From positions 45,457 to 109,456 of the forward strand of contig QCIP01000005.1 of NCBI GenBank assembly GCA_003216615.1: a DNA stretch of 64,000 nt, in the 5' to 3' direction. This stretch comes from Prochlorococcus sp. AG-402-M15 (GTDB lineage: Bacteria; Cyanobacteriota; Cyanobacteriia; PCC-6307; Cyanobiaceae). The first letter of the stretch is position 1; every line of letters begins with the position of its first letter. Positions 9,854 through 19,204 of the stretch are shown here, one piece after another. Under the pieces are notes generated by a model. The model made no database searches and was not told the DNA's origin. It saw only the letters and a list, made by a program, of their open reading frames with translations. The translations under genes were made by a program, and so were the position numbers.

Positions 9854-9970
9854 TAATATAGATTTGAAATTTATTATAATTTAATCATCTCATGGAGTGA
9901 TAGAAATAGGTATATCAATATTTGAAATTTCAATGATAACTAAGTTTTGTTTTTAACTTTATAATAAATT

Positions 9971-11332
9971 ATGATCTTCAAAAATATTTCTAAGACAAAA
10001 CTATCTTTAGCTTTAATTTCTCTAGTCATAACTTTTTTCGTATGGCAACAAGGCTTAAGAGATAGTTTAAGTAGGCCATCTGTTTCATTTGACATAAGTC
10101 AAAAAGAACAGGAAATTACTGAATTAGCGATCCAATCAATACCAACAAATCTTAAAAAATTTTTTGTCACAAATGATCCTCTTGATCAAATAAATAATTT
10201 ACTTTCTCAGGTCTCATTTAATGAACTAACAGAAAGAAATAAATTAATTCGTATAATTTCTTCAGAATCAAGTGAATCTTTAATTGATAAAAATATATCC
10301 AAAGGTTTAGAAAATAAAAACTATAACTTTCTAATTGATGAGATAAAAAAGAAATCCAATAATATTTCTTACAAACCAAATTCTGATAAGTTTGATTTGT
10401 TTGAGGGTGATAGATTTTTGTATCATCTTTTAAGCAAGAAATTTGATTTTGACGATAGTTCATTAATAACAAAATCATTTTCAAGCAAAATGTTTTTAAA
10501 AATATTAGCTATCAGATTAATACCACTTTTAACAATACTTTTTGGCACAATTCTGGCTTTAAAAACATTGTGGAGAGCAATATTTTTAAAAAAGTTTGGG
10601 TGGGAAGAAATTAAATCCTTAAACTTTGAATTAATAGATATGGTTTTATTAATTGCAGGTGGATTTGTTGTTTTGGGAGAAGTGCTTTCTCCTTTGTTAT
10701 CAATAAGTTTAGTCCAACTTTTTTCTAAAAATATCTCAACGGAGTTGTCTCAATCTCTAAAAATATTTTTTGGATATCTTTTTATGGCTATCCCCCCATT
10801 ATTTATAGTTTTTTATCAAATTAAATCTTTGTACGGTGAATTTAGTCTTAAAAAAGATTATTTTCAGTTCAATTTTTTGCCAATCAAAGATGCGACTATT
10901 GAGGGAATAAAGGGTTGGTTAACCATAGTTCCTTTTGTTTTATTGGTTTCTTTAATTATGAATAGTGTGATTGACAATCAGAATGGTAGTAACCCTTTGC
11001 TGGAAATTGTTCTCAACAATAAAAATTACTTATCATTTATTTTTTTATTCGTCACAACAACTCTATTAGCTCCTCTATTTGAGGAGATTATATTTCGCGG
11101 TATTTTACTGCCAACTCTTTCAAGAGATTTTGGGATAATTTTGGGCATCATAGTTTCAGCTTTTATCTTTGCTTTAGCTCATTTAAGCGTGGGAGAAATG
11201 CCGCCATTATTTGTCCTAGGGATAGGACTAGGAATTACAAGAATTGCTTCAGGGAGTTTGCTTTCTTCTGTAATTATGCATTCTTTGTGGAATGGATTGA
11301 CCTTTTTAAATTTGTTCCTATTGAGAACATAA
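9971..11332 (+). CDS. CPBP (CAAX/Abi-type) intramembrane metalloprotease
   Basis: A 453-residue polytopic membrane protein. The N-terminal half has a signal-anchor (LALISLVITFFVW) and a soluble segment; the C-terminal half has at least six hydrophobic spans. Diagnostic motifs are FEEIIFRGILLP (EExxxR), FIFALAHLS (FxxxH) and the terminal VIMHSLWNGL, which supply the metal-binding and catalytic residues of the Rce1-like fold. Cyanobacterial and plastid members are tied to membrane protein maintenance, but the substrate here is unknown. The extra roughly 150-residue N-terminal extension is lineage-specific. It lies upstream of the candidate ftsL and ftsI. Confidence 0.85.
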   Translation: MIFKNISKTKLSLALISLVITFFVWQQGLRDSLSRPSVSFDISQKEQEITELAIQSIPTNLKKFFVTNDPLDQINNLLSQVSFNELTERNKLIRIISSESSESLIDKNISKGLENKNYNFLIDEIKKKSNNISYKPNSDKFDLFEGDRFLYHLLSKKFDFDDSSLITKSFSSKMFLKILAIRLIPLLTILFGTILALKTLWRAIFLKKFGWEEIKSLNFELIDMVLLIAGGFVVLGEVLSPLLSISLVQLFSKNISTELSQSLKIFFGYLFMAIPPLFIVFYQIKSLYGEFSLKKDYFQFNFLPIKDATIEGIKGWLTIVPFVLLVSLIMNSVIDNQNGSNPLLEIVLNNKNYLSFIFLFVTTTLLAPLFEEIIFRGILLPTLSRDFGIILGIIVSAFIFALAHLSVGEMPPLFVLGIGLGITRIASGSLLSSVIMHSLWNGLTFLNLFLLRT

Positions 11333-11418
11333 AGAATTTAATTTTATTACTTGCGAATCAAACCAAAAAATGTTTAGTTAATTTATAACACTTCTATATA
11401 TTCCAAAATAAATAATAG

Positions 11419-11847
11419 ATGAGAACATATGGTCAGCGATTTTATTTAAAAAAAAAAGTTTCTTACGAAAGTCAAAAAAATTTAGAAAAAATATCTAAAC
11501 TAAACTTTGAATTAATACATTATTTATTCGACACCATTAATATCTCTCTTTTAGTTTTAACTTTTATATTATTTTTCTTATCTTTGGATAGCCAAGGGAA
11601 ATGGTCCAAAACATATAAAACTTTATCTAAAACAAAAGCAATCAATAATAATCTCATTGACTATATTTCTAAAACAGAAGAATTTTATATTAGTGAACTT
11701 GAGTCTTTCAATACTTATAGAAAAACTAAACCTAAAGATTTAATCTATTTAGATAAAATTGCAGAAAAAAAAGAAAGTTTTTTTAAGAGAAATTTCAAAA
11801 TCTTCATCAAAGGGGCTATTGACAGCAAATATCAAAAAGGATACTGA
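11419..11847 (+). CDS. Small bitopic membrane protein upstream of ftsI; candidate FtsL
   Basis: A 142-residue protein: about 36 polar residues, one membrane span (residues 37-56, around ISLLVLTFILFFLSL), then a roughly 85-residue helical exoplasmic tail. Its TGA overlaps the ftsI ATG by one base. Size, topology and location directly before ftsI match FtsL of the divisome. Near residues 109-119 the segment LIYLDKIAEKK resembles the IEKIARE-type motif at the C-terminal end of FtsL/DivIC proteins. Primary similarity is weak, as is usual for FtsL. Known: FtsL recruits and activates FtsW-FtsI. Inferred: this is the cyanobacterial counterpart. Confidence 0.6.
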   Translation: MRTYGQRFYLKKKVSYESQKNLEKISKLNFELIHYLFDTINISLLVLTFILFFLSLDSQGKWSKTYKTLSKTKAINNNLIDYISKTEEFYISELESFNTYRKTKPKDLIYLDKIAEKKESFFKRNFKIFIKGAIDSKYQKGY

Positions 11848-13595
11848 TGAAAAAGTATAAAAAAATTGTTCATATTTTACCTCTTGATGAAGGGAGATTT
11901 AAAGTACTTTATATTTTTATCTTGCTTATAATACTTTGTTTGTTTGGTAGGTTAGTTAAATTACAAGTCTTTAATGCTTCAGATTTGCAAGAGATAGCAA
12001 GATTAAGACAAACTTCTAAAACTACCTCCTTAAAGAAAAGGAGATCAATTGTTGATAGAAATAATAGATTAGTTGCTTATGATAAACCACTTTATAAATT
12101 ATGGGCCCATCCAAAATATTTTAGATTTCAAGGTGATTCAATTAGAGAAATTCGCAGTATTGAAGAAGTTGCAAGAAAATTATCACCAATTTTGGGTTTG
12201 AAAGCTGAAATAATCTCAGAAAAGTTTAATAACAAAATCGATGGCATCAAGCTTTTGGATAAAATTTCTGAAGAAAAAGCAGAAAAAATTAAAAACCTTC
12301 AAATAAGTGGTCTTGATTTGTTTAAATATTCTCAAAGATATTATCCACAAGGGGAACTATATTCTAATCTTGTTGGTTTTGTGAATGATGAAAATAAAGG
12401 TTCTGCAGGTTTAGAGCTTCATTTAGATAATAAAATTAAAGTTCTTAATAAAAGTAATTTAATAAAAAGAGGGGGAGATGGTACTCCTCTTCCTGATAAT
12501 TCAGCACCCGGTGATTTTATTTCAGATTACAAGAGTTTAGGACTAACCATAGACTCAAAGTTACAGAAAGCATCATTTAATGCCTTATTAAGGCAAGTAA
12601 ACAAATGGAAAGCAAAGAAGGGATTTGCAATAGTTATGGATGTCAATAATGGCCAGATCCTTTCCTTGGTTTCAGTCCCTTCATATAATCCAAATAAATT
12701 TTGGCAATATGATTCTGAACTCTTCAGGGGTTGGTATTCTCAAGATTTATTTGAGCCTGGTTCAACTTTTAAACCTATTAATCTTGCTTTGGCTTTAGAA
12801 GAAGGAGTAATCCAAAAAGATGGATTAGTTGAAGATATTGGAAAGATTGATGTTGGAGGATGGACACTTTCTAATTGGAATAAAAAAGGTAATGGATATA
12901 TCGATTATCCAAAAGTATTGCAGGTTTCAAGTAATGTTGGGATGGTAAAAATAATGCAAAACTTAGATCCTACAATTTATTGGGATTTGCTCGAGAATTT
13001 AGGCATAAATAAAAATCTAGAGACTGACTTATTTGAATCAACCGCAGGCCAACTAAAGAGAAAAGATTTATTTGTAAATCAATCAATTGAGCCTGCTGTG
13101 GCTTCTTTTGGTCAAGGGTTCTCCATCTCGCCCCTTAAGTTGGTTCAACTTCACGCGGCTCTAGCAAATGGCGGTTTTGAAGTAACTCCCCATGTAACCT
13201 CAACCTTTAATGAAAGAGTAAACAAAAATTCAAAAAAACAATTTTTTTCAAATGAGGCCTCTAGAACTGTTCTTGAGTGGATGGAGAGCGTAGTAGATAA
13301 AGGCAGTGGATCTGAAGTTAAAATTGAGGGTTATAGAATAGCTGGGAAAACAGGTACTTCCCAAAAAGCTTTAAATGGTTCGTATATAAGTAGAGTTTGT
13401 AGTTTTGTAGCTATATTGCCAGTAAATAATCCAAAATACGTAATACTCGTGGTTATTGATGAACCATCTGGGTCTTATGCATATGGTTCAACTGTTGCAG
13501 TACCAGTTGCTAGAGAGATTATTGAGAGCTTAATAGTAATTGAAAAAATGCCTCCTCAGATTAAAGATCAAGAAATGATTGTTAAAAAACCCTAA
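11847..13595 (+). CDS. ftsI: Division-specific penicillin-binding protein (FtsI/PBP3-type transpeptidase)
   Basis: A 582-residue class B PBP. After one N-terminal membrane span (VLYIFILLIILCLFGRLV) comes the pedestal/dimerisation domain with VDRNNRLVAYD, then the transpeptidase domain with all three active-site motifs: EPGSTFKPIN (SxxK), VSSNVG (SxN) and GKTGTSQ (KTG). It cross-links septal peptidoglycan in the periplasm. Length is normal for FtsI. The preceding FtsL-like gene overlaps it by one base, indicating translational coupling, and transaldolase follows after a 90-bp gap. Confidence 0.93.
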   Translation: MKKYKKIVHILPLDEGRFKVLYIFILLIILCLFGRLVKLQVFNASDLQEIARLRQTSKTTSLKKRRSIVDRNNRLVAYDKPLYKLWAHPKYFRFQGDSIREIRSIEEVARKLSPILGLKAEIISEKFNNKIDGIKLLDKISEEKAEKIKNLQISGLDLFKYSQRYYPQGELYSNLVGFVNDENKGSAGLELHLDNKIKVLNKSNLIKRGGDGTPLPDNSAPGDFISDYKSLGLTIDSKLQKASFNALLRQVNKWKAKKGFAIVMDVNNGQILSLVSVPSYNPNKFWQYDSELFRGWYSQDLFEPGSTFKPINLALALEEGVIQKDGLVEDIGKIDVGGWTLSNWNKKGNGYIDYPKVLQVSSNVGMVKIMQNLDPTIYWDLLENLGINKNLETDLFESTAGQLKRKDLFVNQSIEPAVASFGQGFSISPLKLVQLHAALANGGFEVTPHVTSTFNERVNKNSKKQFFSNEASRTVLEWMESVVDKGSGSEVKIEGYRIAGKTGTSQKALNGSYISRVCSFVAILPVNNPKYVILVVIDEPSGSYAYGSTVAVPVAREIIESLIVIEKMPPQIKDQEMIVKKP

Positions 13596-13660
13596 AATTT
13601 TCCAACTTTATAAAAATTTAGTTCATTATTTGATGATTTCATTAGGAATTAAAGCTAGTT

Positions 13661-13672
13661 TATATATATATA
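13661..13672. repeat. (TA)6 dinucleotide tract upstream of transaldolase
   Basis: Six TA units lie 14 bp before the tal ATG, between ftsI and tal. They may contribute to a promoter -10 region or an AU-rich leader; slippage-based variation is possible but not shown. Confidence 0.6.
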
Positions 13673-13685
13673 TGATTATCTGGAT

Positions 13686-14687
13686 ATGAAATCAATTTTA
13701 GAACAATTGTCTTCAATGACTGTTGTTGTTGCTGATACTGGAGATTTAGATTCGATAAAAAAATTTCAACCAAGGGATGCTACTACTAATCCATCACTAA
13801 TACTATCTGCTGCTAAAAATCCTGATTATGTAAAATTAATTGATAAAGCTCTAGAAAGTTCAGGATATTCATTGCCCGAGGGATTCTCTGAAATAGAATT
13901 AATTAAGGAAACTGTTGACCAAGTTTCAGTATTTTTTGGAAAAGAAATATTGAAAATTATTTCAGGTCGTGTATCCACAGAAGTTGACGCAAGACTGAGT
14001 TTTGACACTGAAGCAACGGTAAAAAAAGCAAGAAAATTAATTAATCTCTATAAAAATTTTGGAATTGAGAAGGAAAGAATCTTAATTAAGATTGCCTCAA
14101 CCTGGGAAGGAATTAAAGCAGCTGAAATCTTGGAAAAAGAAGGTATTAAATGCAACTTAACTTTACTTTTTAACTTCTGCCAAGCTGTAACTTGTGCAAA
14201 TGCAAAGATTACTTTAATCTCTCCGTTCGTTGGTCGTATATTGGATTGGCATAAAGCGAAAACTGGCAAAACTAGTTTTATAGGTTCTGAAGACCCTGGC
14301 GTTATTTCGGTTACACAAATTTATAAGTACTTTAAAGAAAAGGGATTCAAGACAGAAGTAATGGGAGCTAGTTTTAGAAATCTTGATGAAATAAAAGAAT
14401 TAGCAGGTTGCGATCTTTTAACAATCGCGCCAAAATTTCTTGAGCAACTAAAAAATGAAAAAGGAGATTTAATTAGAAAATTAGATGCAAGTACCCAAAT
14501 AAATAACTCTATTGACTACAAATTTGAAGAAAAAGATTTCAGATTAAGTATGTTAGAGGATCAAATGGCTAGCGAGAAGCTTAGCGAAGGTATAACAGGA
14601 TTTAGTAAGGCCATAGAAGAATTAGAAGAGCTTTTAAAAAAAAGATTATCAGAAATTAAAAATCATAAATTAATTTCTACTAAATAA
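13686..14687 (+). CDS. tal: Transaldolase
   Basis: A 333-residue class I aldolase-fold enzyme. [10 protein letters not shown] is the transaldolase N-terminal signature, and [16 protein letters not shown] contains the Schiff-base lysine (KIASTWEG). It moves a dihydroxyacetone unit between sedoheptulose-7-phosphate and glyceraldehyde-3-phosphate in the pentose phosphate pathway. In marine cyanobacteria this pathway is important at night, and phages carry a related gene; the present copy is the full-length host-type form (phage versions are much shorter). It converges with the GGR-family oxidoreductase gene. Confidence 0.95.
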   Translation: MKSILEQLSSMTVVVADTGDLDSIKKFQPRDATTNPSLILSAAKNPDYVKLIDKALESSGYSLPEGFSEIELIKETVDQVSVFFGKEILKIISGRVSTEVDARLSFDTEATVKKARKLINLYKNFGIEKERILIKIASTWEGIKAAEILEKEGIKCNLTLLFNFCQAVTCANAKITLISPFVGRILDWHKAKTGKTSFIGSEDPGVISVTQIYKYFKEKGFKTEVMGASFRNLDEIKELAGCDLLTIAPKFLEQLKNEKGDLIRKLDASTQINNSIDYKFEEKDFRLSMLEDQMASEKLSEGITGFSKAIEELEELLKKRLSEIKNHKLISTK

Positions 14688-14710
14688 ATCCAAGTTTTAA
14701 TTGAAAAAAA

Positions 14711-15844
14711 TTAAATCCTACTTTTTGTTAATAATCTTTTGATGACTCTTTTTGCTATGTCTTCATAATTCATTTCTCCAGACAATATTTGAGCAATACG
14801 TTTAGGTGCTGTTTTTCGTTTAACACCTAACTGATAACCGGTTCTCGGAAATCTGTAAAAAACCTGTGCAATTCTCCTACCCCAAGCCATTGATTTCCCC
14901 CAATTGTTGTTAATTTTTTTCGTGTAAAGATTTAAATCATCTACTTTCCCTGATAGGCATTGGTCTATGCATTCTGCAGCATAAAAACTGCTGATTAAGG
15001 ACGGTCTTATCCCTTCAGCTAAAAATGGATCGCATAGAGAGGCTGCATCTCCAACCGCTAAAACTTTATCACCATTTATTGGATGGATGCCATTCCAGAT
15101 TCTCAGTTTTTTATTAATTGTTTTGTAAGGAAAATCATCAAATCCGAAGCTTCTAATAACTTCATTATTTATAGCCTGATTTTCTAGAAGACCATTATTT
15201 ATAAAAGTACCTAATCCAATATTTAAGCTTTCTTTTAATGGGAATGCCCATGCAAATCCATATTTTATAAATCCAAATTCAAATCTAACTGTATTTCTAG
15301 GAATTTCACCTAAACCTTTCAATCTTAATGAGATTGTGTTTGCAAATTTCGGTTTTCTTGGCCCCAATTTGAAATATCCGGACCATTTGGATTGGGAGCC
15401 GTCTGCAACAACAAGAAATTCAGATATGTATTTTCTTTTGTTATTGCAAGTAATTTCCCATTTATCATTTTTTTTTATGATTGTTTCTACTAAAACTTGT
15501 CTTATTATCTGAGCCCCATTTCTTAAGGAATCATCTAGTAATAATTGATCAAATTTCTCTCTTTTAATAATCCAAAAAGGCGATTCACCAGTCAGATCAG
15601 CAGTCACATTATCTTTAGCCTTCCATCTGAATTCAACTTTCTTAATTTTTGATTCTATAGAATCTTCTATATCTAAAGGAAGAAATCTTTGCATTGAAGA
15701 TGCCATCCCACCTGCACATGGTTTGTAATCTTGGAATTTTTCTTTTTCAATAATTAAAACAGAATATCCTTTCTTTGATAGGTTAAGAGCGGTGGAAGAT
15801 CCTGATAAACCTCCACCAATTATTACAACGTCAAATTCTATCAA
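14711..15844 (-). CDS. Geranylgeranyl-reductase-family FAD-dependent oxidoreductase
   Basis: A 377-residue flavoprotein. The N-terminal [22 protein letters not shown] is a GxGxxG FAD-binding motif, [10 protein letters not shown] matches the CGGG-like region of the family, and [21 protein letters not shown] is the second FAD motif. ChlP, the phytyl-forming reductase of chlorophyll synthesis, belongs here but is longer, so this is probably a paralogue. The substrate is unknown; isoprenoid chains or quinones are candidates. Its start overlaps the frr stop by 4 bp, so it belongs to the pyrH-frr transcription unit. Confidence 0.78.
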   Translation of the reverse strand: MIEFDVVIIGGGLSGSSTALNLSKKGYSVLIIEKEKFQDYKPCAGGMASSMQRFLPLDIEDSIESKIKKVEFRWKAKDNVTADLTGESPFWIIKREKFDQLLLDDSLRNGAQIIRQVLVETIIKKNDKWEITCNNKRKYISEFLVVADGSQSKWSGYFKLGPRKPKFANTISLRLKGLGEIPRNTVRFEFGFIKYGFAWAFPLKESLNIGLGTFINNGLLENQAINNEVIRSFGFDDFPYKTINKKLRIWNGIHPINGDKVLAVGDAASLCDPFLAEGIRPSLISSFYAAECIDQCLSGKVDDLNLYTKKINNNWGKSMAWGRRIAQVFYRFPRTGYQLGVKRKTAPKRIAQILSGEMNYEDIAKRVIKRLLTKSRI

Positions 15845-16389
15845 ACTTTTAGAATTTCCTTCTCTTTTTCAGACAATTTAGTTTCTATTAAATTAATAAA
15901 TTTATCAGTAATTTTCTGAATTGCAGATTGATTATCTCTTGATTCGTCAATAGAAATAAGACCATCTTTTTCTTCTTTTTTTTCTTTATCAACAGCATCT
16001 CTTCTAATATTTCTCAAAGCCACTTTTCCTTCCTCTGCATATTTAGAGGCTAATTTACAAAATTCTTTTCTTCTTTCCTCTGTTAAAGGAGGAACATTTA
16101 TTCTTATTACTTTCCCATCATTATTTGGAGTAATACCTAAATCGCTCATCGAAATAGATTTCTCTATCGCTTGTAAACATGAAATATCAAACGGTTGTAT
16201 TGAAATTGTTTGTGAATCAACAGTACTTATTGCAGCAAGTGACTTAATTGGTGTTTCTGCGCCGTAGTACTCAACACTTATTCTGTCTAATAATGAAGAA
16301 TTAGCTCTGCCTGTCCTTATTGTATTAAAGTTTCTTTGCGTTGCTTCAATACTTTTATTCATATTTTCATGAATTTCTTGTTCTTTCAT
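15841..16389 (-). CDS. frr: Ribosome recycling factor
   Basis: A 182-residue protein with classic RRF sequence: [17 protein letters not shown] near residue 25, [14 protein letters not shown], and [11 protein letters not shown] in the C-terminal three-helix bundle. RRF and EF-G split post-termination ribosomes. Length matches the family (about 185). It lies 23 bp after pyrH, the usual bacterial arrangement, and overlaps the GGR-family gene by 4 bp. Confidence 0.97.
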   Translation of the reverse strand: MKEQEIHENMNKSIEATQRNFNTIRTGRANSSLLDRISVEYYGAETPIKSLAAISTVDSQTISIQPFDISCLQAIEKSISMSDLGITPNNDGKVIRINVPPLTEERRKEFCKLASKYAEEGKVALRNIRRDAVDKEKKEEKDGLISIDESRDNQSAIQKITDKFINLIETKLSEKEKEILKV

Positions 16390-16411
16390 AATAAAAAAAT
16401 TTAAGTAAGCT

Positions 16412-17116
16412 TTAACTAATTAATGAACCTATAGGCTCCCCAGAAACAGCTTTAGAGATGTTCCCTTTTTTGAATATATCAAATACCATAATAGGGATAT
16501 TGTTATCTTTGCATAGAGCAATTGCTGTACTATCCATTACTGCGATTTCATCACTAAGAACTTGTTGATAACTAAGAGTAGAATATTTTTTTGCTTCTTT
16601 AAATTTATTGGGATCACAATTATATACTCCATCAACTTTGGTAGCCTTCATAACAACTTCAGCATTTATCTCTGCTGCCCTCAAAGCCGCTGTAGTGTCA
16701 GTTGTAAAAAATGGATTGCCGCATCCACCTCCGAAGACTACAACTCTACCTTTTTCTAGGTGTCTCATGGCTCTTCTTCTGATATAGGGTTCTGCAATTT
16801 CCTGCATTTCTATTGCAGTTTGAACTCTTGTTGCTACTCCTACTCTTTCCAAACCATCTTGGAGTGAAATCGCATTCATTACTGTTGCTAACATCCCGAC
16901 ATAATCAGCCGTAGCTCTATCCATACCATCTGCAGACCCTTTGAGCCCCCTAAAAATATTCCCACCCCCAACAACTATTGCAAGTTGTACATTATTTTCG
17001 ACTACTTTTGAAACATCCTCAGCAATGGACTGAACTATAGCAGGATCAATACCATAAGGTTTTTCACCCATGAGTGCTTCACCACTAAGTTTTAAGAGAA
17101 CTCTTTTGTAAGTCAT
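16412..17116 (-). CDS. pyrH: Uridylate kinase (UMP kinase)
   Basis: A 234-residue amino-acid-kinase-fold protein. [14 protein letters not shown] opens the sequence, [12 protein letters not shown] is the phosphate-binding loop, and [23 protein letters not shown] is the UMP/ATP region, with key residues GGGxGNP and TTDTAA. It phosphorylates UMP to UDP; bacterial enzymes are hexamers regulated by GTP and UTP. Gene order pyrH-frr is the conserved bacterial arrangement. About 127 bp separate it from cobO upstream, so it may have its own promoter. Confidence 0.97.
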   Translation of the reverse strand: MTYKRVLLKLSGEALMGEKPYGIDPAIVQSIAEDVSKVVENNVQLAIVVGGGNIFRGLKGSADGMDRATADYVGMLATVMNAISLQDGLERVGVATRVQTAIEMQEIAEPYIRRRAMRHLEKGRVVVFGGGCGNPFFTTDTTAALRAAEINAEVVMKATKVDGVYNCDPNKFKEAKKYSTLSYQQVLSDEIAVMDSTAIALCKDNNIPIMVFDIFKKGNISKAVSGEPIGSLIS

Positions 17117-17243
17117 TCAATGATTGTACTTTTAAGACATTAGCAAGTAAATGCATCAAATTTATTTTTTGTTCAGATATTGCTTGCTTCTTTAAACATT
17201 TCTAAACCTGCCTAAAGAGAATTAAAATAATAATTTGCTTAAA

Positions 17244-17936
17244 CTAAAACTCAACACACTTTTGTGCTTTTATTCCTTGCTCTCTAAAAGGATGTTTTAT
17301 TAGTTTCATTTCTGTAACTAAATCTGCGTAATTGATAATAGAATCAGAAGCCCCTCTTCCAGTTAAAACAATATGATTTTTTCTATTATTTAGACTTTTT
17401 AAAAAAGTGATTATTACTTCTGAATCAAGATATCCAAGTTTTGTCGCTATGTTAATTTCATCAAGGATTATAAGTTTATAAGATTCATTCTTTATATATT
17501 TTTTGGCTAGATGCCATGCTTCTTGAACTAATTTCTCATCTCTAATTCTATCTTGTGTTTCCCAAGTAAATCCTTCTCCTAATGCATGCCAAGAAATATT
17601 TGAGGAAAAATATTTAAGTGCTTTTTCTTCTCCAGTGGTCCAGCCCCCCTTAATAAATTGAATAATTGCTACTTTATAACCGTGCCCTATTGTCCTTAAG
17701 GCCATCCCTAAAGATGCAGTTGTTTTACCTTTGCCATTCCCTGTGAAAACAATCAATAAACCTTTTTTTGTTTTTCTAATTTGTAGTCTTTCAGCTTGAA
17801 TATCTTTTCTTCGCTGCATCCTTTTTTTATATGAGCCCTCATTGCTCTCTGGGGATAGTTTTCCTCCCATACCAAGTTCTTTTGCTTGATTATCGAGGTT
17901 GAATATTTTCTCGGTAGATAAAGGTTCTTCTTTCAT
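17244..17936 (-). CDS. cobO: Cob(I)alamin adenosyltransferase, CobO/BtuR type
   Basis: A 230-residue P-loop enzyme. LLIVFTGNGKGKTTASLGMA is the nucleotide-binding loop, and VAIIQFIKGGW and LIILDEINIATKLGYL are conserved CobO blocks. The terminal EQGIKAQKCVEF closely matches the conserved REQGIKAQKGIEF ending of BtuR proteins. It transfers the adenosyl group of ATP to the corrinoid cobalt. The roughly 55-residue N-terminal extension is polar and may be lineage-specific. It lies 33 bp after the recombinase gene on the same strand. Together with cobK it supports corrinoid synthesis in this organism. Confidence 0.93.
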   Translation of the reverse strand: MKEEPLSTEKIFNLDNQAKELGMGGKLSPESNEGSYKKRMQRRKDIQAERLQIRKTKKGLLIVFTGNGKGKTTASLGMALRTIGHGYKVAIIQFIKGGWTTGEEKALKYFSSNISWHALGEGFTWETQDRIRDEKLVQEAWHLAKKYIKNESYKLIILDEINIATKLGYLDSEVIITFLKSLNNRKNHIVLTGRGASDSIINYADLVTEMKLIKHPFREQGIKAQKCVEF

Positions 17937-17969
17937 ATAACTGTAATTTTATTTAGTGATTATAAATCT

Positions 17970-19139
17970 TTAAATACTTTTAGTTCTTTTTACTTTTAAA
18001 AGTGCATTATTAACCGCCTGTTGTTGATCTCTTTTAGTAATCCAATGGTGATAAGTTTGAGTATGTAGGCTAACTGAATGTCCCATCATTCTGGCAGCTA
18101 CTGTATCAGGTAAATCATAAAAAATTGTCCTTACTGCCCAAGCATGTCTCAGATCATAAGGTTTTATTTGTAAAGAGTAACGCTTAAACTGATCTGTAAT
18201 TTTTTTTCCAATATTCTGTAAGGTTGTGATTTTAAGGTCTCTATTAATATTTGGCAGTAATTCAGGATTTTCACCAAGTTTTGATAATTCGAACTTTTCT
18301 ACCCATTCAGGATGGAATGGCCAAACTTGATGTTCCCCTGTTTTAGTAGTAGGTAAAACTCTAATAATTTTGTCTCCAAAATTTGTTAGAGAACTTAAAT
18401 CACAAAAAAATACTTCATGATTTCTTAATCCATATGTAGCCATCAAACCAAAAACGAATTTCCAAGATTTGTTTGGGATCCTCTCCCAAAGCTTCTCTAT
18501 TAACTCGTCTTTGGGTAGATCTCTAAATCCTGCTTTATTCAGACCATATCCTCTAGAATTTAATTTCCAATCTTCTGGAAGTTGAATATCCAAATACTTA
18601 GCCAAAACATTTAAGGAAGTAGCGCATTGTTTTCTACTTCTGCTACCTTCCTTGTAGCTTTCAAGTGTTTTTTGAAATATTTTATCTAATGATTCATTCT
18701 CATAAACATTATAAATATCGAGAATTCTTTTCAGATAAGGCTTGTAAGAACTTCTCCAAGTAGTTTTTCTAGTGCTGCTTAGATATTCACTCTTGCCTTC
18801 TTTAAAAAAAAATTCCTCAAATTGATTTAATTTACTTGGAAATTCAAAATCATTTTTTATTTGCTTTTTATTAGGATTGCCTATCCAATTAATCCATTCA
18901 AATTGATTTAATTCCAGTTGCAAATTGATTAATTGCAATTTTTTTTTAGCCTCTTCCAATCCATAAATATCAGCCTTTATACCAAGAGATATTCTTTGAA
19001 TTTTAAAGTTTTTTTTATCTTCTTTAGAAGGTAATGAACCTCTAATATTTAATTTTTCTCCTCTTTTTTCGATTCTAAGCTTGCTGCCTTGAGTAGCAAA
19101 TTTATCATTGATATTATTAATTTCCTGAATTACGTTCAT
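17970..19139 (-). CDS. Tyrosine recombinase (phage-integrase family), isolated
   Basis: A 389-residue protein. The N-terminal half (about 1-200) looks like a SAM-like core-binding region; the C-terminal half is the catalytic domain. Active-site candidates are Arg in MATYGLRNHEVF, Lys in PTTKTGEHQVW, Arg in KPYDLRHAWAV, His in ARMMGHSV and the nucleophile Tyr in LHTQTYHHW. The usual box II His (HxxR) is Tyr here (YDLR). No excisionase, att repeats or cargo adjoin it; the neighbours are core genes cobO and hemH. It may be a domesticated recombinase or an old integrase remnant kept intact. Confidence 0.8.
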   Translation of the reverse strand: MNVIQEINNINDKFATQGSKLRIEKRGEKLNIRGSLPSKEDKKNFKIQRISLGIKADIYGLEEAKKKLQLINLQLELNQFEWINWIGNPNKKQIKNDFEFPSKLNQFEEFFFKEGKSEYLSSTRKTTWRSSYKPYLKRILDIYNVYENESLDKIFQKTLESYKEGSRSRKQCATSLNVLAKYLDIQLPEDWKLNSRGYGLNKAGFRDLPKDELIEKLWERIPNKSWKFVFGLMATYGLRNHEVFFCDLSSLTNFGDKIIRVLPTTKTGEHQVWPFHPEWVEKFELSKLGENPELLPNINRDLKITTLQNIGKKITDQFKRYSLQIKPYDLRHAWAVRTIFYDLPDTVAARMMGHSVSLHTQTYHHWITKRDQQQAVNNALLKVKRTKSI

Positions 19140-19204
19140 TTAATTCTATAATTGACCATATAATGACGTTTTTAATGTTGATTTTCAATCTCCATAAATT
19201 TTAA

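Noticed and set aside
13661..13672. (TA)6 as a phase-variation switch for tal
   Set aside because: The tract is short and in an AT-rich genome; a promoter or leader role is more likely and nothing shows length variation.
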